Assembly: GCA_029262775.1 (NCBI GenBank)
Contig: JAJCYR010000091.1
Coordinates: forward strand, 124,001-188,000
Source: Bacteroidota bacterium
GTDB taxonomy: Bacteria > Bacteroidota > Rhodothermia > Rhodothermales > UBA10348
Length of the DNA stretch: 64,000 nt
Direction: 5' to 3'
Position numbers and translations under genes: made by a program. Position 1 is the first letter of the stretch. Each line of letters begins with the position of its first letter. Below are positions 8,390 to 17,229 of the stretch, one piece after another. The notes under the pieces were generated by a model. The model was not told where the DNA came from and made no database searches. It was given only the letters and a program-made list of their open reading frames with translations.

Positions 8390-9609
8390 TAACGGTCCAT
8401 GATGGCATGTGCGTAATCCACGTATCGGTCCAAACTGCTTTCGCGCGAGAAGAACGTGCTCCGGTGAACGGCATTCCGGCTCCATGTGGCTACAGCCGTA
8501 GAGAGATCTGGTCGAGCGCCCCACACCACGTCAAAGTTCAAATCGTTCCAGGACACGTGCGGTCCGAGTGCATGCGAGCGTACCTCTGATCCGAGAGGGC
8601 CATCGGGATCGCACACGGCGAGGATGGGAGCACCGGAGGACACGGCCGGGATGAGCTTCGAAGGAAGGAATGCATGTCCTGCACCGCGGCGCTCGGTAAT
8701 CACGTAGAAATCGCACCAGGACAGCCACTCGGCCAGTTGTTCTTCAGAGGTGAGCGGCATGAGCAGGAAGCGGGAATCGGCGACGTGGTCCAGCCAGGTT
8801 CGGAGCTCATCTACGCGCGCTCCGCCAGCATGAATTCGAAATATGAACTCCTCTCGCCTCTCGTGAAGAGCCATGCAAAACGTGAGCAGATCCTGTTTTG
8901 CACCCAGGTTGCCTGAGTACAGTAAACGGAGAGGCGTGTGTGTGTTCACTCTGTTTCGAAGCACCTTCGACAGATGGCGGGTCATGTCTGCATGGAGCCA
9001 GTTGGGTAGGCACGCGACACGCCTGGGTCCTCGCGGAATGCTCTTGAGAGCCGTCACCATGGACTCGGAGATACTTGACCAGGCATGAGCCCGTCGAAAC
9101 AGCCCATTCTGGATCCACAGCATGAACCGTGCCGATGGACCGGCCAGTCCACCTGCGACAGCGGCCTGAGCCGAGAGATCCTGGACATTGAGCCACAGAG
9201 GAGCACGAACGAGCCGGGATGCCACGATGCCGTAGGCCACCGAACCAATCAATGGGCAGAACGCCATGACCAGGTCGTACTCTCCTTTCGAGGGCCGTCT
9301 TCGAAGCAGTGACAGGAAAAACGATGCCTCGTGCAGAAGACGCTGGGACAGACTGTTGGGGTCAGGCGGGATATATAACCCGTGCCGTTCAATATGGACT
9401 CCGTGCTCCCGACTGTCCCGGATCGTGATCCCGTTGTGGCCGGAATTGTCCCGCCATTCGGGATAATAGGAAATGGCACACTTCACGGTCACGTCCCATC
9501 CTCGCTCTACGAACCCCTCACACAGGTCGGTAAAAAGAATGCCGCCTCCAAGGTCGGGCTTGAAAACATTGACTATGACAAGGAGACGCGGTTTCAATGT
9601 CTTGTTCAA
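8359..9609 (-). CDS. Glycosyltransferase family 4-type (GT-B) protein
   Basis: This GT-B fold protein of about 417 residues has an N-terminal LLVIVNVFKPDLGGG acceptor-side motif and a C-terminal half with LRLLYSGNLGAKQ and SKLIPAVSSGAPILAV, as in colanic-acid WcaI-like and related sugar transferases. It is expected to act at the inner face of the membrane in surface polysaccharide assembly; donor and acceptor cannot be read. The open frame extends to a GTG at 9657, but that codon lies inside the terminator stem at 9646-9677. I therefore prefer an internal TTG, either 9609 or 9597, and the start is uncertain. It converges on holB with a 31-bp overlap. It is an isolated glycosyltransferase without other polysaccharide genes here. 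Confidence 0.8.
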   Translation of the reverse strand: MNKTLKPRLLVIVNVFKPDLGGGILFTDLCEGFVERGWDVTVKCAISYYPEWRDNSGHNGITIRDSREHGVHIERHGLYIPPDPNSLSQRLLHEASFFLSLLRRRPSKGEYDLVMAFCPLIGSVAYGIVASRLVRAPLWLNVQDLSAQAAVAGGLAGPSARFMLWIQNGLFRRAHAWSSISESMVTALKSIPRGPRRVACLPNWLHADMTRHLSKVLRNRVNTHTPLRLLYSGNLGAKQDLLTFCMALHERREEFIFRIHAGGARVDELRTWLDHVADSRFLLMPLTSEEQLAEWLSWCDFYVITERRGAGHAFLPSKLIPAVSSGAPILAVCDPDGPLGSEVRSHALGPHVSWNDLNFDVVWGARPDLSTAVATWSRNAVHRSTFFSRESSLDRYVDYAHAIMDRYHLRRGIAST

Positions 9610-9645
9610 TGTCTTGCGATCAGGCAAAGCAGGCGATGAGTGTAA

Positions 9646-9677
9646 AGAAAAAAGCACAGCCGCGAGGCGGCTGTGCT
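9646..9677 (-). terminator. Rho-independent terminator downstream of purF/small ORF
   Basis: A perfect 11-bp stem, AGCACAGCCGC (9653-9663) with GCGGCTGTGCT (9667-9677), encloses a 3-nt loop. On the minus strand it is followed by six T residues (complement of 9648-9653, the last within the stem). It ends the purF transcription unit and separates it from the glycosyltransferase. Confidence 0.85.
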
Positions 9678-9744
9678 GATTCTTTCCAGTACGCAGCCGG
9701 TTGAGCGACCAACCGGTACTGGTTCGGAGCGGATGTAGCCAAGG

Positions 9745-9936
9745 CTACAGGAGTTGAAACACCATGAGAACAATCAGGCCTACGACGCCCGCTCCAAACG
9801 TCATCGTTCTGATCGCACGATCGACGGGATTACGCATAAGGGCGTGGCTGTATGGTTCGGTAGGACGGCGAGACACGCGGAAAGTACGAAGCGTGCTCCC
9901 GGAGTAAAACGAATCAGGACGCAAAAGAATGCACAT
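9745..9936 (-). CDS. Small single-pass membrane protein (hypothetical)
   Basis: The interval between purF and its terminator is 327 bp and contains one open frame. The 63-codon version starts at ATG 9936; a shorter 30-residue version starts at ATG 9834. Both end in a hydrophobic helix, FGAGVVGLIVLMVFQLL, that could span the membrane with the N-terminus in the cytosol. No clear ribosome binding site precedes either ATG. The position between a gene and a terminator on the same strand makes it likely to be transcribed. No family is recognised, and it may be non-coding 3' UTR. Confidence 0.35.
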   Translation of the reverse strand: MCILLRPDSFYSGSTLRTFRVSRRPTEPYSHALMRNPVDRAIRTMTFGAGVVGLIVLMVFQLL

Positions 9937-9984
9937 ATGTTAAATTCATCATATGTTCACATAAGCGATTGGTTATGATCCGTT

Positions 9985-11484
9985 TTACCACTCATTCTCG
10001 TCTTTCATGGTCATATGCTCGACTGGAACGGGATAGTTCTTCGAAAAACACGCATCGCAATAGCCCAACTTCGATTCGTTGGCGGCACGTACAGCCCGCA
10101 TCATGCCGTCAATGGTCAGGTAGGCAAGCGTATCCACCTCCAGCCACGTTGCCATGGCTTCAATGTCTCCGTCAAACCGATTGGCCAGAAGCTCATCGTG
10201 CGTCGGGAAATCCATGCCATAAAAGCAGGGAGATACTACAGGAGGTGAAGACACCCGGAAGTGAACCTCTCGTGCTCCCGCTGCCCGAACCATGCGTACC
10301 AGTTGTCGGGCGGTCGTTCCCCGAACAATGGAGTCGTCGACCATCACCACGATGCGGTCCTTCAGGACGCCTGCAACTGTGTTGAATTTGGTGCGGACAC
10401 GTTGCTCCCTGGCTGCCTGACCCGGAGCGATGAAGGTGCGCCCCACATAGTGATTACGGATCAATCCGATCTCATACCGGCAGCGGTTACCGAGCTTCTC
10501 GCATTCACTCACATACCCGAGTGTTGCCGTATTGGACGAATCCGGAACGCTGATGACAATGGGACGCTCAGCATCGTCAGGCACACTTGGGACGGGAGCA
10601 TCATGGGCTAATTCCTTGCCCAATTTGCGCCGGACTTTGTCTACCATCTCACCAAAAATCTTGGAATCAGGTCGGGAGAAATAGACATATTCAAAGACAC
10701 ACTGGCTGACTCCATGATTTCGGGCCAGGTGGATGGAGTGGAAATTTTCCGTGGCACATCCATTGTCGTCAATGACCAGGACTTCACCGGGTTCAATATC
10801 CCGCACGTACTTGGCACCGATCAGGTCAAAGGCACAGGTTTCCGATGCGACGCAGTATCCTGTATCGGACCCGGCAGGTCCGTCGAGCCGGCCAAGAGCC
10901 AAGGGTCGAAACCCGTTGGGGTCCCGAACAGCTATGAGCTCGTTGTCTGTCAGGATGACCAGAGAAAAAGCCCCCTCAAGTTGAGATACCGCATCCACGA
11001 TCTTGTCAATCTGCTTGCGACGGGTGCTCTGCGCAATCAGATGAAGAATGAGCTCTGAATCGGATGTGCTCGAAAAAAGCGTGCCCCTTTCAATGAAGGA
11101 ATTCCGTATTTCCCGAGCGTTCGAAATGTTGCCGTTGTGTGCCAGGGCCAGATTGCCGTCGCGGTAGTGAACGCGAAAGGGCTGAATGTTCGTGGCATTG
11201 TTGGATGCCCCTGAGGTGGAATAACGGTTGTGACCGATTCCGCTTGTACCGAAGAGCGTAGTCTCGAAAATGGAGGCATCAGCGAACACGTCAAGGACCA
11301 GTCCAGGGCCCTTGTGGGATGGCATGACCTTGCGGCCCCCTGCTTCATCGAACACACTTGTCACAATTCCTGCTGATTCCTGCCCTCTGTGCTGAAGTGC
11401 ATGGAGTGAAAGGTAGATCTTGTGTGCGGCATCGGTGACATTGAACATGCCGGCAATGCCGCAGGAATCTTTGTGTTGGCGCAT
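9985..11484 (-). CDS. purF: Amidophosphoribosyltransferase
   Basis: The 499-residue enzyme makes phosphoribosylamine from PRPP and glutamine, the first committed step of purine synthesis. A seven-residue propeptide precedes the catalytic nucleophile Cys8 in DSCGIAGMF, which must be exposed by processing. The glutaminase domain shows HNRYST and ALAHNGNI. The phosphoribosyltransferase domain has the PRPP loop VVMVDDSIVRGTT. Four cysteines (VSQC, SPCF and the CDAC pair near the C-terminus) fit the iron-sulfur type of PurF known from Bacillus. It is a lone pur gene with a terminator 300 bp downstream. Confidence 0.97.
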   Translation of the reverse strand: MRQHKDSCGIAGMFNVTDAAHKIYLSLHALQHRGQESAGIVTSVFDEAGGRKVMPSHKGPGLVLDVFADASIFETTLFGTSGIGHNRYSTSGASNNATNIQPFRVHYRDGNLALAHNGNISNAREIRNSFIERGTLFSSTSDSELILHLIAQSTRRKQIDKIVDAVSQLEGAFSLVILTDNELIAVRDPNGFRPLALGRLDGPAGSDTGYCVASETCAFDLIGAKYVRDIEPGEVLVIDDNGCATENFHSIHLARNHGVSQCVFEYVYFSRPDSKIFGEMVDKVRRKLGKELAHDAPVPSVPDDAERPIVISVPDSSNTATLGYVSECEKLGNRCRYEIGLIRNHYVGRTFIAPGQAAREQRVRTKFNTVAGVLKDRIVVMVDDSIVRGTTARQLVRMVRAAGAREVHFRVSSPPVVSPCFYGMDFPTHDELLANRFDGDIEAMATWLEVDTLAYLTIDGMMRAVRAANESKLGYCDACFSKNYPVPVEHMTMKDENEW

Positions 11485-11543
11485 GCGACGGGATGGCAGG
11501 GAAGCAGGACGGCCGGGGTCTGGACTGGCCGCGTAGGTGTCTT

Positions 11544-12935
11544 CTACTGCGGAGCGTCAGTGTCGGTTTCTGAACGTTTCATGCGAACGCGGACAACCCG
11601 GTTGTTCTCGACCTCTTCAACCGTGAATTCCAGCTTGTCTTGTCGGAATGCATCGCCTGGGTTGGGTATTTCACCCGCCAGGTGAAACATCAGGCCTCCC
11701 AGAGTTTCGAAGTCAAACTGATCGGTATCCAAAGTGACACCGGCAATTTCGTTGATCTCGTCCAGGTCAATACGCGCGTCAAACACGTACTCCGTGTCTG
11801 AGAGTCGTTCGTACTGGTCGAATTCGCTTTCATCCTGCTCATCCCGGATATCTCCCACGATTTCTTCCAGAACGTCCTCGAGGGTAACAAGGCCCGCTGT
11901 TCCGCCGTATTCGTCCACTACCATGGCGACGTGGGTCTTTCGGGCCTGAAAATCGGACAGTAGATCGTCCAGCTTTTTGAAGAGGGGCACGAACACCGCA
12001 GGTCTTGCAATCCGGGTCCAGTCCACGTTCTCCCGGTCGGGGTGTTCAATTACCAGGCGCAGTACGTCTTTCGCATAGATGATGCCCAAAATGTTATCCA
12101 GGTGTCCTACGTACAACGGAATACGCGAGCGGCCACTCTGCCTGATGAGGGCGATGGCGTCCTGAACACTCGAGTCGGCAGGAAGGGCGACGACATCCAG
12201 ACGGCTGACCATGATTTCGCGCACACTGGTCTCCCCGAATTCAACGATGGAGTGTATGAGTTCACGTTCCGTCTCCTCCAGATGTCCATGGGCTTCACCG
12301 ATTTCCGCCATGGTTTTAAGATCGTCTGCAGAAAGCCGGTCCGCTGTGTGGTGAAATCGAGCATTGAAGGACTTCATGGTCCGCGCAAGCAGGATCGAGA
12401 GCGGGTACAATACCCGGTGCAGAATGAGCAGCAAGCCACTGATCCGTTTGGCGAATACCGCTGGACTGCGATTTGCCAGGAGCTTCGGCGTGATCTCCGA
12501 AACGACGAGCAGGACGAAAGTAAGTACGATGACCTCTACCAGAACGGTCACCCAGGGATTCCACCCATTGACTTGAGCCACACTGTGGGTCATAAGGGCA
12601 GCTACAATGGCGGCGCCGACATTGACCAGCGTGTTCAGGATCAGAATGGTGACCAGTACCGAGCGTGGTGTCTCGAGGAGGTGAAGTACGCGTAACGCAG
12701 CTGGTGACGGGTCTTCAGCCAGCTTCTCCCGGGATCGGCTGTCCAGAGAGAACAGCGCTACCTCAGAGCCCGAAAAGAGGGCAGAAAAAATGAGTAGACA
12801 CGCGATTCCGATCAGACCAGCCACCATGGCTGCATCCGAAAGAATTACGGTGTCGGGGAATTCCTGTGCGATGTTCTTCGCAGCATCCAGCGTTCGGATC
12901 AGGAAGAACAAAGAAGGAGGTTCGTCGGGGTCCAC
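11544..12935 (-). CDS. GldE-like CNNM/CBS-domain membrane protein
   Basis: This 463-residue protein starts at a GTG with MDPDEPPS, an opening I recall from GldE proteins of Bacteroidota. It has an N-terminal DUF21 membrane module (roughly residues 35-200, about four helices, including [12 protein letters not shown]), a pair of CBS domains ([10 protein letters not shown] to LRLVIEH, and [14 protein letters not shown] to [24 protein letters not shown]), and a CorC_HlyC domain at the end. Family members are linked to magnesium export or, as GldE, to gliding/T9SS function. The assignment to GldE rests on gene family and lineage, not on neighbours. It is 10 bp downstream of the sodium-dependent transporter and likely co-transcribed with it. 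Confidence 0.85.
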   Translation of the reverse strand: MDPDEPPSLFFLIRTLDAAKNIAQEFPDTVILSDAAMVAGLIGIACLLIFSALFSGSEVALFSLDSRSREKLAEDPSPAALRVLHLLETPRSVLVTILILNTLVNVGAAIVAALMTHSVAQVNGWNPWVTVLVEVIVLTFVLLVVSEITPKLLANRSPAVFAKRISGLLLILHRVLYPLSILLARTMKSFNARFHHTADRLSADDLKTMAEIGEAHGHLEETERELIHSIVEFGETSVREIMVSRLDVVALPADSSVQDAIALIRQSGRSRIPLYVGHLDNILGIIYAKDVLRLVIEHPDRENVDWTRIARPAVFVPLFKKLDDLLSDFQARKTHVAMVVDEYGGTAGLVTLEDVLEEIVGDIRDEQDESEFDQYERLSDTEYVFDARIDLDEINEIAGVTLDTDQFDFETLGGLMFHLAGEIPNPGDAFRQDKLEFTVEEVENNRVVRVRMKRSETDTDAPQ

Positions 12936-12945
12936 GGTCAGGTTT

Positions 12946-14313
12946 TCAGAAGTACTGTTGCGTCACGATAACATAGACAAGGATGCCAGCGACGGCAACC
13001 GGGCACACAAATTTGACGAGGAAACCAAACGCGGAAGATGCTGGCAAACGATGCCCACTCGACTCGAGGGCTGTGATTACTGCGGGTATGCCCCACTTCC
13101 ACCCGGCGAACACGCACACCATCAATGCCCCGATAGAGAGGGAATAGTTGCCCCAGATGATGTTCTGCAGGCTGAGAAAATCAATTCCAAGCCCCGGAAG
13201 ACTGTAGAAGAAGGAGCCCTCTGTCTGGGATAGTGCGCTGGGGACAGCCAGCGCAAAGCAGGCCGTGCCCAGAACAGTCACCGCCTTGGTACGGCTCCAG
13301 CCCTTTTCGTCCACAAAATAGGAAACGACCACCTCCAGCAGGGAGATAGTGGAAGTGAGTGCCGCAATGGCCAACAGTGCGTAGAAGGCGATCGCAAAAA
13401 TCTGTCCTGCGGGTATCTGTGCAAACACGGTCGGCAGGACGACGAAGACCAGTCCGGGTCCCGCTGTGGGAGCCACTCCTGCCGAAAACAGGGCCGGAAA
13501 AATGATCAGACCGGCCAATAGCGCAATAGTCGTATCAAAAATGGCAACGATGATACCCGCCTGATGGATGTTCTCACCTTCAGGCATGTAGGAGCCGTAG
13601 GTGATCATGGCACCCATGCCCAATGACAGGCTGAAGAGTGCCTGTCCAAGCGCCGCGGCAACGACCCCAACGGTTATTTTGCTGAAATCGGCTGAAAAAA
13701 TGTATGCGAGCCCTTCCGCTCCCCCTGGAAGCGTCATGGAGCGAATGGCCATGCCAATCAGCATAACCAGTAGGATGGGCATGAGGATCGTCGTAGCCTT
13801 CTCAATTCCTCCCGAAATGCCTCCCCGGACAATCATGGCTGTGATGGCCAGAAAAGTACCGGCAAGGAACACCATGAGTCCAGGATTACCAATCAGTGCT
13901 CCAAAGACAACACCACTCTGCTCGGCGGTGGTGACCCCGTTGAGCGCCCCAGTTACGGCCCCCCACAGGTAAGAGAGTGTCCAGCCGGCGATGACGGCGT
14001 AGAAGGACAGGATCACAAATCCAGTAAGGATGCCGAGCCCTCCGAGCCAGCGCCAGCGTGTGCCCGGTGCCAGCACGGCAAACGCGCCCACCGGGTTGCG
14101 CTCCGTCTTGCGCCCAATGGCCAGCTCAGACAATACGACCGGCACGCCAATCGCGAATACGAAGAACAGATAAATCAGGACGAAGGCACCGCCGCCATTC
14201 TCACCGGCCGTGTAAGGGAATCGCCAAATGTTGCCGAGGCCGATTGCCGATCCGGCAGCAGCCAGGATGAATCCCATTTTGCCGCTCCATTGACCGCGTG
14301 CTGCAGATGCCAT
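12946..14313 (-). CDS. Neurotransmitter:sodium symporter (NSS/SNF family)
   Basis: This 455-residue integral membrane protein has about twelve helices and the NSS signature MGFILAAAGSAIGLGNIWRFPY in helix 1, followed by FVLIYLFFVFAIGVPVVLSELAIG. Family members couple sodium uptake to transport of amino acids or similar amines; the substrate is not predictable here. The open frame runs back to 14421, but the extra 36 residues would be read across the ssb terminator at 14370-14408, so I start at ATG 14313. It precedes the GldE-like gene by 10 bp on the same strand. Confidence 0.92.
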   Translation of the reverse strand: MASAARGQWSGKMGFILAAAGSAIGLGNIWRFPYTAGENGGGAFVLIYLFFVFAIGVPVVLSELAIGRKTERNPVGAFAVLAPGTRWRWLGGLGILTGFVILSFYAVIAGWTLSYLWGAVTGALNGVTTAEQSGVVFGALIGNPGLMVFLAGTFLAITAMIVRGGISGGIEKATTILMPILLVMLIGMAIRSMTLPGGAEGLAYIFSADFSKITVGVVAAALGQALFSLSLGMGAMITYGSYMPEGENIHQAGIIVAIFDTTIALLAGLIIFPALFSAGVAPTAGPGLVFVVLPTVFAQIPAGQIFAIAFYALLAIAALTSTISLLEVVVSYFVDEKGWSRTKAVTVLGTACFALAVPSALSQTEGSFFYSLPGLGIDFLSLQNIIWGNYSLSIGALMVCVFAGWKWGIPAVITALESSGHRLPASSAFGFLVKFVCPVAVAGILVYVIVTQQYF

Positions 14314-14369
14314 GTGTTCTATACTCTTATGTGATGATTGGATCGGTCCAATAACCCCCACAATCCCAA

Positions 14370-14408
14370 TAAAAGCAAGCGGGGCAGCGTGTTTTGACGC
14401 TGCCCCGC
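14370..14408 (-). terminator. Rho-independent terminator of ssb
   Basis: GCGGGGCAGCGT (14379-14390) pairs perfectly with ACGCTGCCCCGC (14397-14408) around a 6-nt loop. On the minus strand it is followed by TTGCTTTTATT. It separates ssb from the downstream transporter gene. Confidence 0.85.
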
Positions 14409-14449
14409 CTGTAGTCGCCATTGAGGTGCCTGCAGCACCCCATCATCCG

Positions 14450-14929
14450 TCAGAACGGCAAATCGTCGTCTGGCTCAAACGTGTAGTCATCGCCGGAATC
14501 TGCTGCGGCCGAAGGCGCGGCCGCCTTCGCAGCACCCGCCGGTTTGGACGACCGGGCAGCAGGGGCGCTGTCCGAGTAGCTGGCTCCGCTTTCGCCTCGG
14601 CCACTGAGCATCATCATCTCACGGGCCTTGACTTCGGTGACGTACTTCGTGTTGCCATCCTTGTCGTCATAGGATCGCGTTTGGAGTGAGCCCTCGAAAT
14701 AGACCTGACTACCTTTGGTGAGATACTCATTGCAGATTTCTGCAAGGCGGCTCCAGGTGACCACACTGTGCCACTCGGTTCTTTCCACCCATTCTCCGGA
14801 TGCATCCTTGTACGACTCGTTGGTGGCCAAACGCAGATTGCAGACGGCCGTGCCCGATCCCGTGTAACGTAGTTCGGGGTCCTGGCCCAGGTTGCCGACC
14901 AGAATGACTTTGTTTACTCCTCTTGCCAT
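14450..14929 (-). CDS. ssb: Single-stranded DNA-binding protein
   Basis: The 159-residue protein has the OB-fold of SSB at residues 1-105, from [19 protein letters not shown] to [14 protein letters not shown] flexible Ala/Ser/Gly-rich linker and the acidic tip DDDLPF follow; the tip docks partner proteins. It coats ssDNA in replication, repair and recombination. It is transcribed alone, with GGGAGGT about 12 bases upstream of the ATG and a strong terminator after the stop. It is divergent from mazG across 125 bp. Confidence 0.96.
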   Translation of the reverse strand: MARGVNKVILVGNLGQDPELRYTGSGTAVCNLRLATNESYKDASGEWVERTEWHSVVTWSRLAEICNEYLTKGSQVYFEGSLQTRSYDDKDGNTKYVTEVKAREMMMLSGRGESGASYSDSAPAARSSKPAGAAKAAAPSAAADSGDDYTFEPDDDLPF

Positions 14930-15054
14930 GATTTTTCTAACACCTCCCGTGTCTCTGAATTCCTTTGATAACTGTTTTCCCGTAATGACGGTCTATTCAT
15001 AGAGCCGCAAATCCGTCAAACGTAACTTACCGAACGCAACAACCAAGGTTCGGC

Positions 15055-15867
15055 ATGCCGGAAAAGATCTACGAGAAAAGTTTTCAAGAGTCGGCCGACG
15101 CCCTCGAGGCGTGGAATGACTTCGTTGCCATAGTACGGCAACTCCGCAGGGATTGCCCGTGGGACCGTGAGCAGACCCACGACAGTATCAAGCACCTGCT
15201 CATCGAGGAAGCCTATGAAACGCTCGAGGCCATTGATGACGAAGACTGGACCGGCCTGCGGAAGGAACTTGGGGACCTGTTATTGCACGTCGTCTTTCAT
15301 GCCGTGATAGCCGCTGAGACAGGAACCTTCACTGTGAAAGATGTGATTGAGTCTGAAACGGAGAAACTGGTCCGGAGGCACCCCCACGTGTTCGGGGATG
15401 CGCACGTCGGAAGTGTCGATGATGTTCTCACGAACTGGGAGTCGATCAAGATCCGGGAGGGAGAGAAGAAATCGGTCATGGAGGGCGTTCCGAGGCAATT
15501 GCCAACGCTGCTCAGGGCGTTCCGGATGCAGGAAAAAGCGGCTGGCGTCGGTTTTGATTTTCCCACATTGGACGATTCATGGGATAAGGTGACCGAAGAA
15601 CTGGCCGAGTTCAAGGAGGTCATCGCGGCAAATGGCCCCATGGTGCGAAAGGAGGAAGAACTGGGCGACCTGTTGTTCTCAATTGTCAATCACGTGCGCC
15701 AGGCCGGTATCAACCCGGAAAATGCCCTCTCCCGGACGAACGACAAATTCCTGCGCCGATTCCAGGGCGTGGAGCAGCGTCTGGGCACACAGGGAATTTC
15801 GATTGTCGATGCGACGCTCGAGCAGATGGACGCGCACTGGGACGCGATCAAGCGCGGCGACGGCTGA
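15055..15867 (+). CDS. mazG: Nucleoside triphosphate pyrophosphohydrolase MazG
   Basis: The 270-residue product has the two-domain layout of E. coli-type MazG. Domain 1 contains LRRDCPWDREQTHDS and IEEAYETLEAID with the magnesium-binding EExxE, then KELGDLLLHVVFHA. Domain 2 repeats the motif as TEELAEFKEV and EEELGDLLFSIVNHVR. The enzyme hydrolyses NTPs to NMP and pyrophosphate, cleaning the nucleotide pool and tuning the stringent response in organisms studied. It converges with the amidohydrolase gene after 18 bp. Confidence 0.96.
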   Translation: MPEKIYEKSFQESADALEAWNDFVAIVRQLRRDCPWDREQTHDSIKHLLIEEAYETLEAIDDEDWTGLRKELGDLLLHVVFHAVIAAETGTFTVKDVIESETEKLVRRHPHVFGDAHVGSVDDVLTNWESIKIREGEKKSVMEGVPRQLPTLLRAFRMQEKAAGVGFDFPTLDDSWDKVTEELAEFKEVIAANGPMVRKEEELGDLLFSIVNHVRQAGINPENALSRTNDKFLRRFQGVEQRLGTQGISIVDATLEQMDAHWDAIKRGDG

Positions 15868-15885
15868 CATGGAATGCGGTTGAAT

Positions 15886-17229
15886 TCAGTTGTCCGCAGG
15901 TAGCACGTTCACGGGCGTATTGCGGCCTTCGTCCCGGTTCAGGAATTCCTCATAGAGTTCCGTCTGGCGGTTCGTAATGGGCACATTGAAGCCGTCAATG
16001 AAGAGGGCCGTAATGTGGGACTTCGGTTCAAAGGGGTCTCCGGTGGACACGAACAGGTTGGCCTTTTTCCCGACCTCGAGCGAGCCATAGTCATCATCAA
16101 TACCCAACACTTCGGCAGCAGTCAACGTGACGGCACGCAGTGCTTCCTCCCGACCCATGCCATAGGTGGCGGCAAAGCCTGCATTGAATGGCAGATTCCG
16201 CACGTTCTCAGACTCCCCACTACGCAGCGCTACTTTTACACCGGCCTTGCTCATGAGTCCTGCGTTGGCATACGCTTTGTCGTACCGGTCCGAGTTACGT
16301 GAGGGTGTGGCGAGTACCGGTCCTGCAAAGACAGGAATTCCGGCTTCCGCAAGCTTGTCCGCCACACGCCAGCCTTCACTTACCCCGCTGAAAACAACAT
16401 GCTCCAACTCGCGCGTTTTCACCCAGTCAATGGCGACTTCGATGTCTTCCGCTGCGTTCACCTTGATCATCAACGGCATGTCACCGGAGACTGCGTTTCG
16501 GAGCGCAGCCATTTCAGGTACGTATTCTGGTGTCTGCTTTCCTGACGGGTCCTGTTCCCACGAAGTGGCAATACGGTGGTAAAGTTCTGCCCGGTCCCAG
16601 ATCTCGTTCAGCTTTTCCATGGCTTCGCGATACCGCTTTTCCGGATCGTCATCATCATCCTGCCTACCGAAAGAGAATCTGGGGGGGGACTTGCGTGGAA
16701 ATTCAAGAATCATGAGGCGCACTCCGCCTGCCGTCATCTGTTCGGGGGTGTATCCATGCAGGTTGACCGCTGCGGCCATTCCGGGGAAAAGGCCTCCTGC
16801 CGGTTCGGAAACGACAGTGGTTACGCCGCTGACACGAGTAACGGGTATGGCGACCGCGTTCGGGTTGATGGCCGTCAGGGCGTCCATCTGGGGTGTCAAA
16901 TCGCCAACTTCATTGGTGTCATTGGTTTCGCGAACCGACCCGATCTCGACGAGGCCGAGCTGCGTACCGGAATCGATCATACCCGGGTATACGTGCTGCC
17001 CGCCGGCGTCGATGACCTTGGCACCGGGCGGAATAGCTACATCACGGCCTATGGCTACTATGCGGTCCCCTTCGATGACAACGGTCCCCTGTTCCAGAAC
17101 GCCGTCTGAGATCGTCTCTATGCGGGCATTTGTGATGGCATAGGTGCCCTGCCTGGCCCGATCAGTATCCTGGATCGTGTCCTGAGCCAGCAGGGAGGCC
17201 ACTACGAGCAGAAGTGTCAATACGTTCAT
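15886..17229 (-). CDS. Exported amidohydrolase-fold protein lacking the HxH metal site
   Basis: The 447-residue protein has a short N-terminal hydrophobic segment (MNVLTLLLVVASLLAQ) that should send it across the inner membrane, then the composite beta domain and TIM barrel of imidazolonepropionase-like amidohydrolases (ITNARIETISDG, PGMIDSGTQLGL, and the C-terminal LEVGKKANLFVSTGDPFEP). Where active members read PGxIDxHxH, this one reads PGMIDSGTQ, so the two histidines that bind metal are absent. It may be a pseudoenzyme, a binding subunit, or use other ligands. Its start overlaps the stop of the next amidohydrolase by 4 bp. It is the last of three consecutive paralogues. Confidence 0.85.
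   Translation of the reverse strand: MNVLTLLLVVASLLAQDTIQDTDRARQGTYAITNARIETISDGVLEQGTVVIEGDRIVAIGRDVAIPPGAKVIDAGGQHVYPGMIDSGTQLGLVEIGSVRETNDTNEVGDLTPQMDALTAINPNAVAIPVTRVSGVTTVVSEPAGGLFPGMAAAVNLHGYTPEQMTAGGVRLMILEFPRKSPPRFSFGRQDDDDDPEKRYREAMEKLNEIWDRAELYHRIATSWEQDPSGKQTPEYVPEMAALRNAVSGDMPLMIKVNAAEDIEVAIDWVKTRELEHVVFSGVSEGWRVADKLAEAGIPVFAGPVLATPSRNSDRYDKAYANAGLMSKAGVKVALRSGESENVRNLPFNAGFAATYGMGREEALRAVTLTAAEVLGIDDDYGSLEVGKKANLFVSTGDPFEPKSHITALFIDGFNVPITNRQTELYEEFLNRDEGRNTPVNVLPADN

Noticed and set aside
14314-14421. 36-residue N-terminal extension of the NSS transporter
   Set aside because: It would be translated through the ssb terminator hairpin and does not resemble NSS N-termini; the ATG at 14313 is better.
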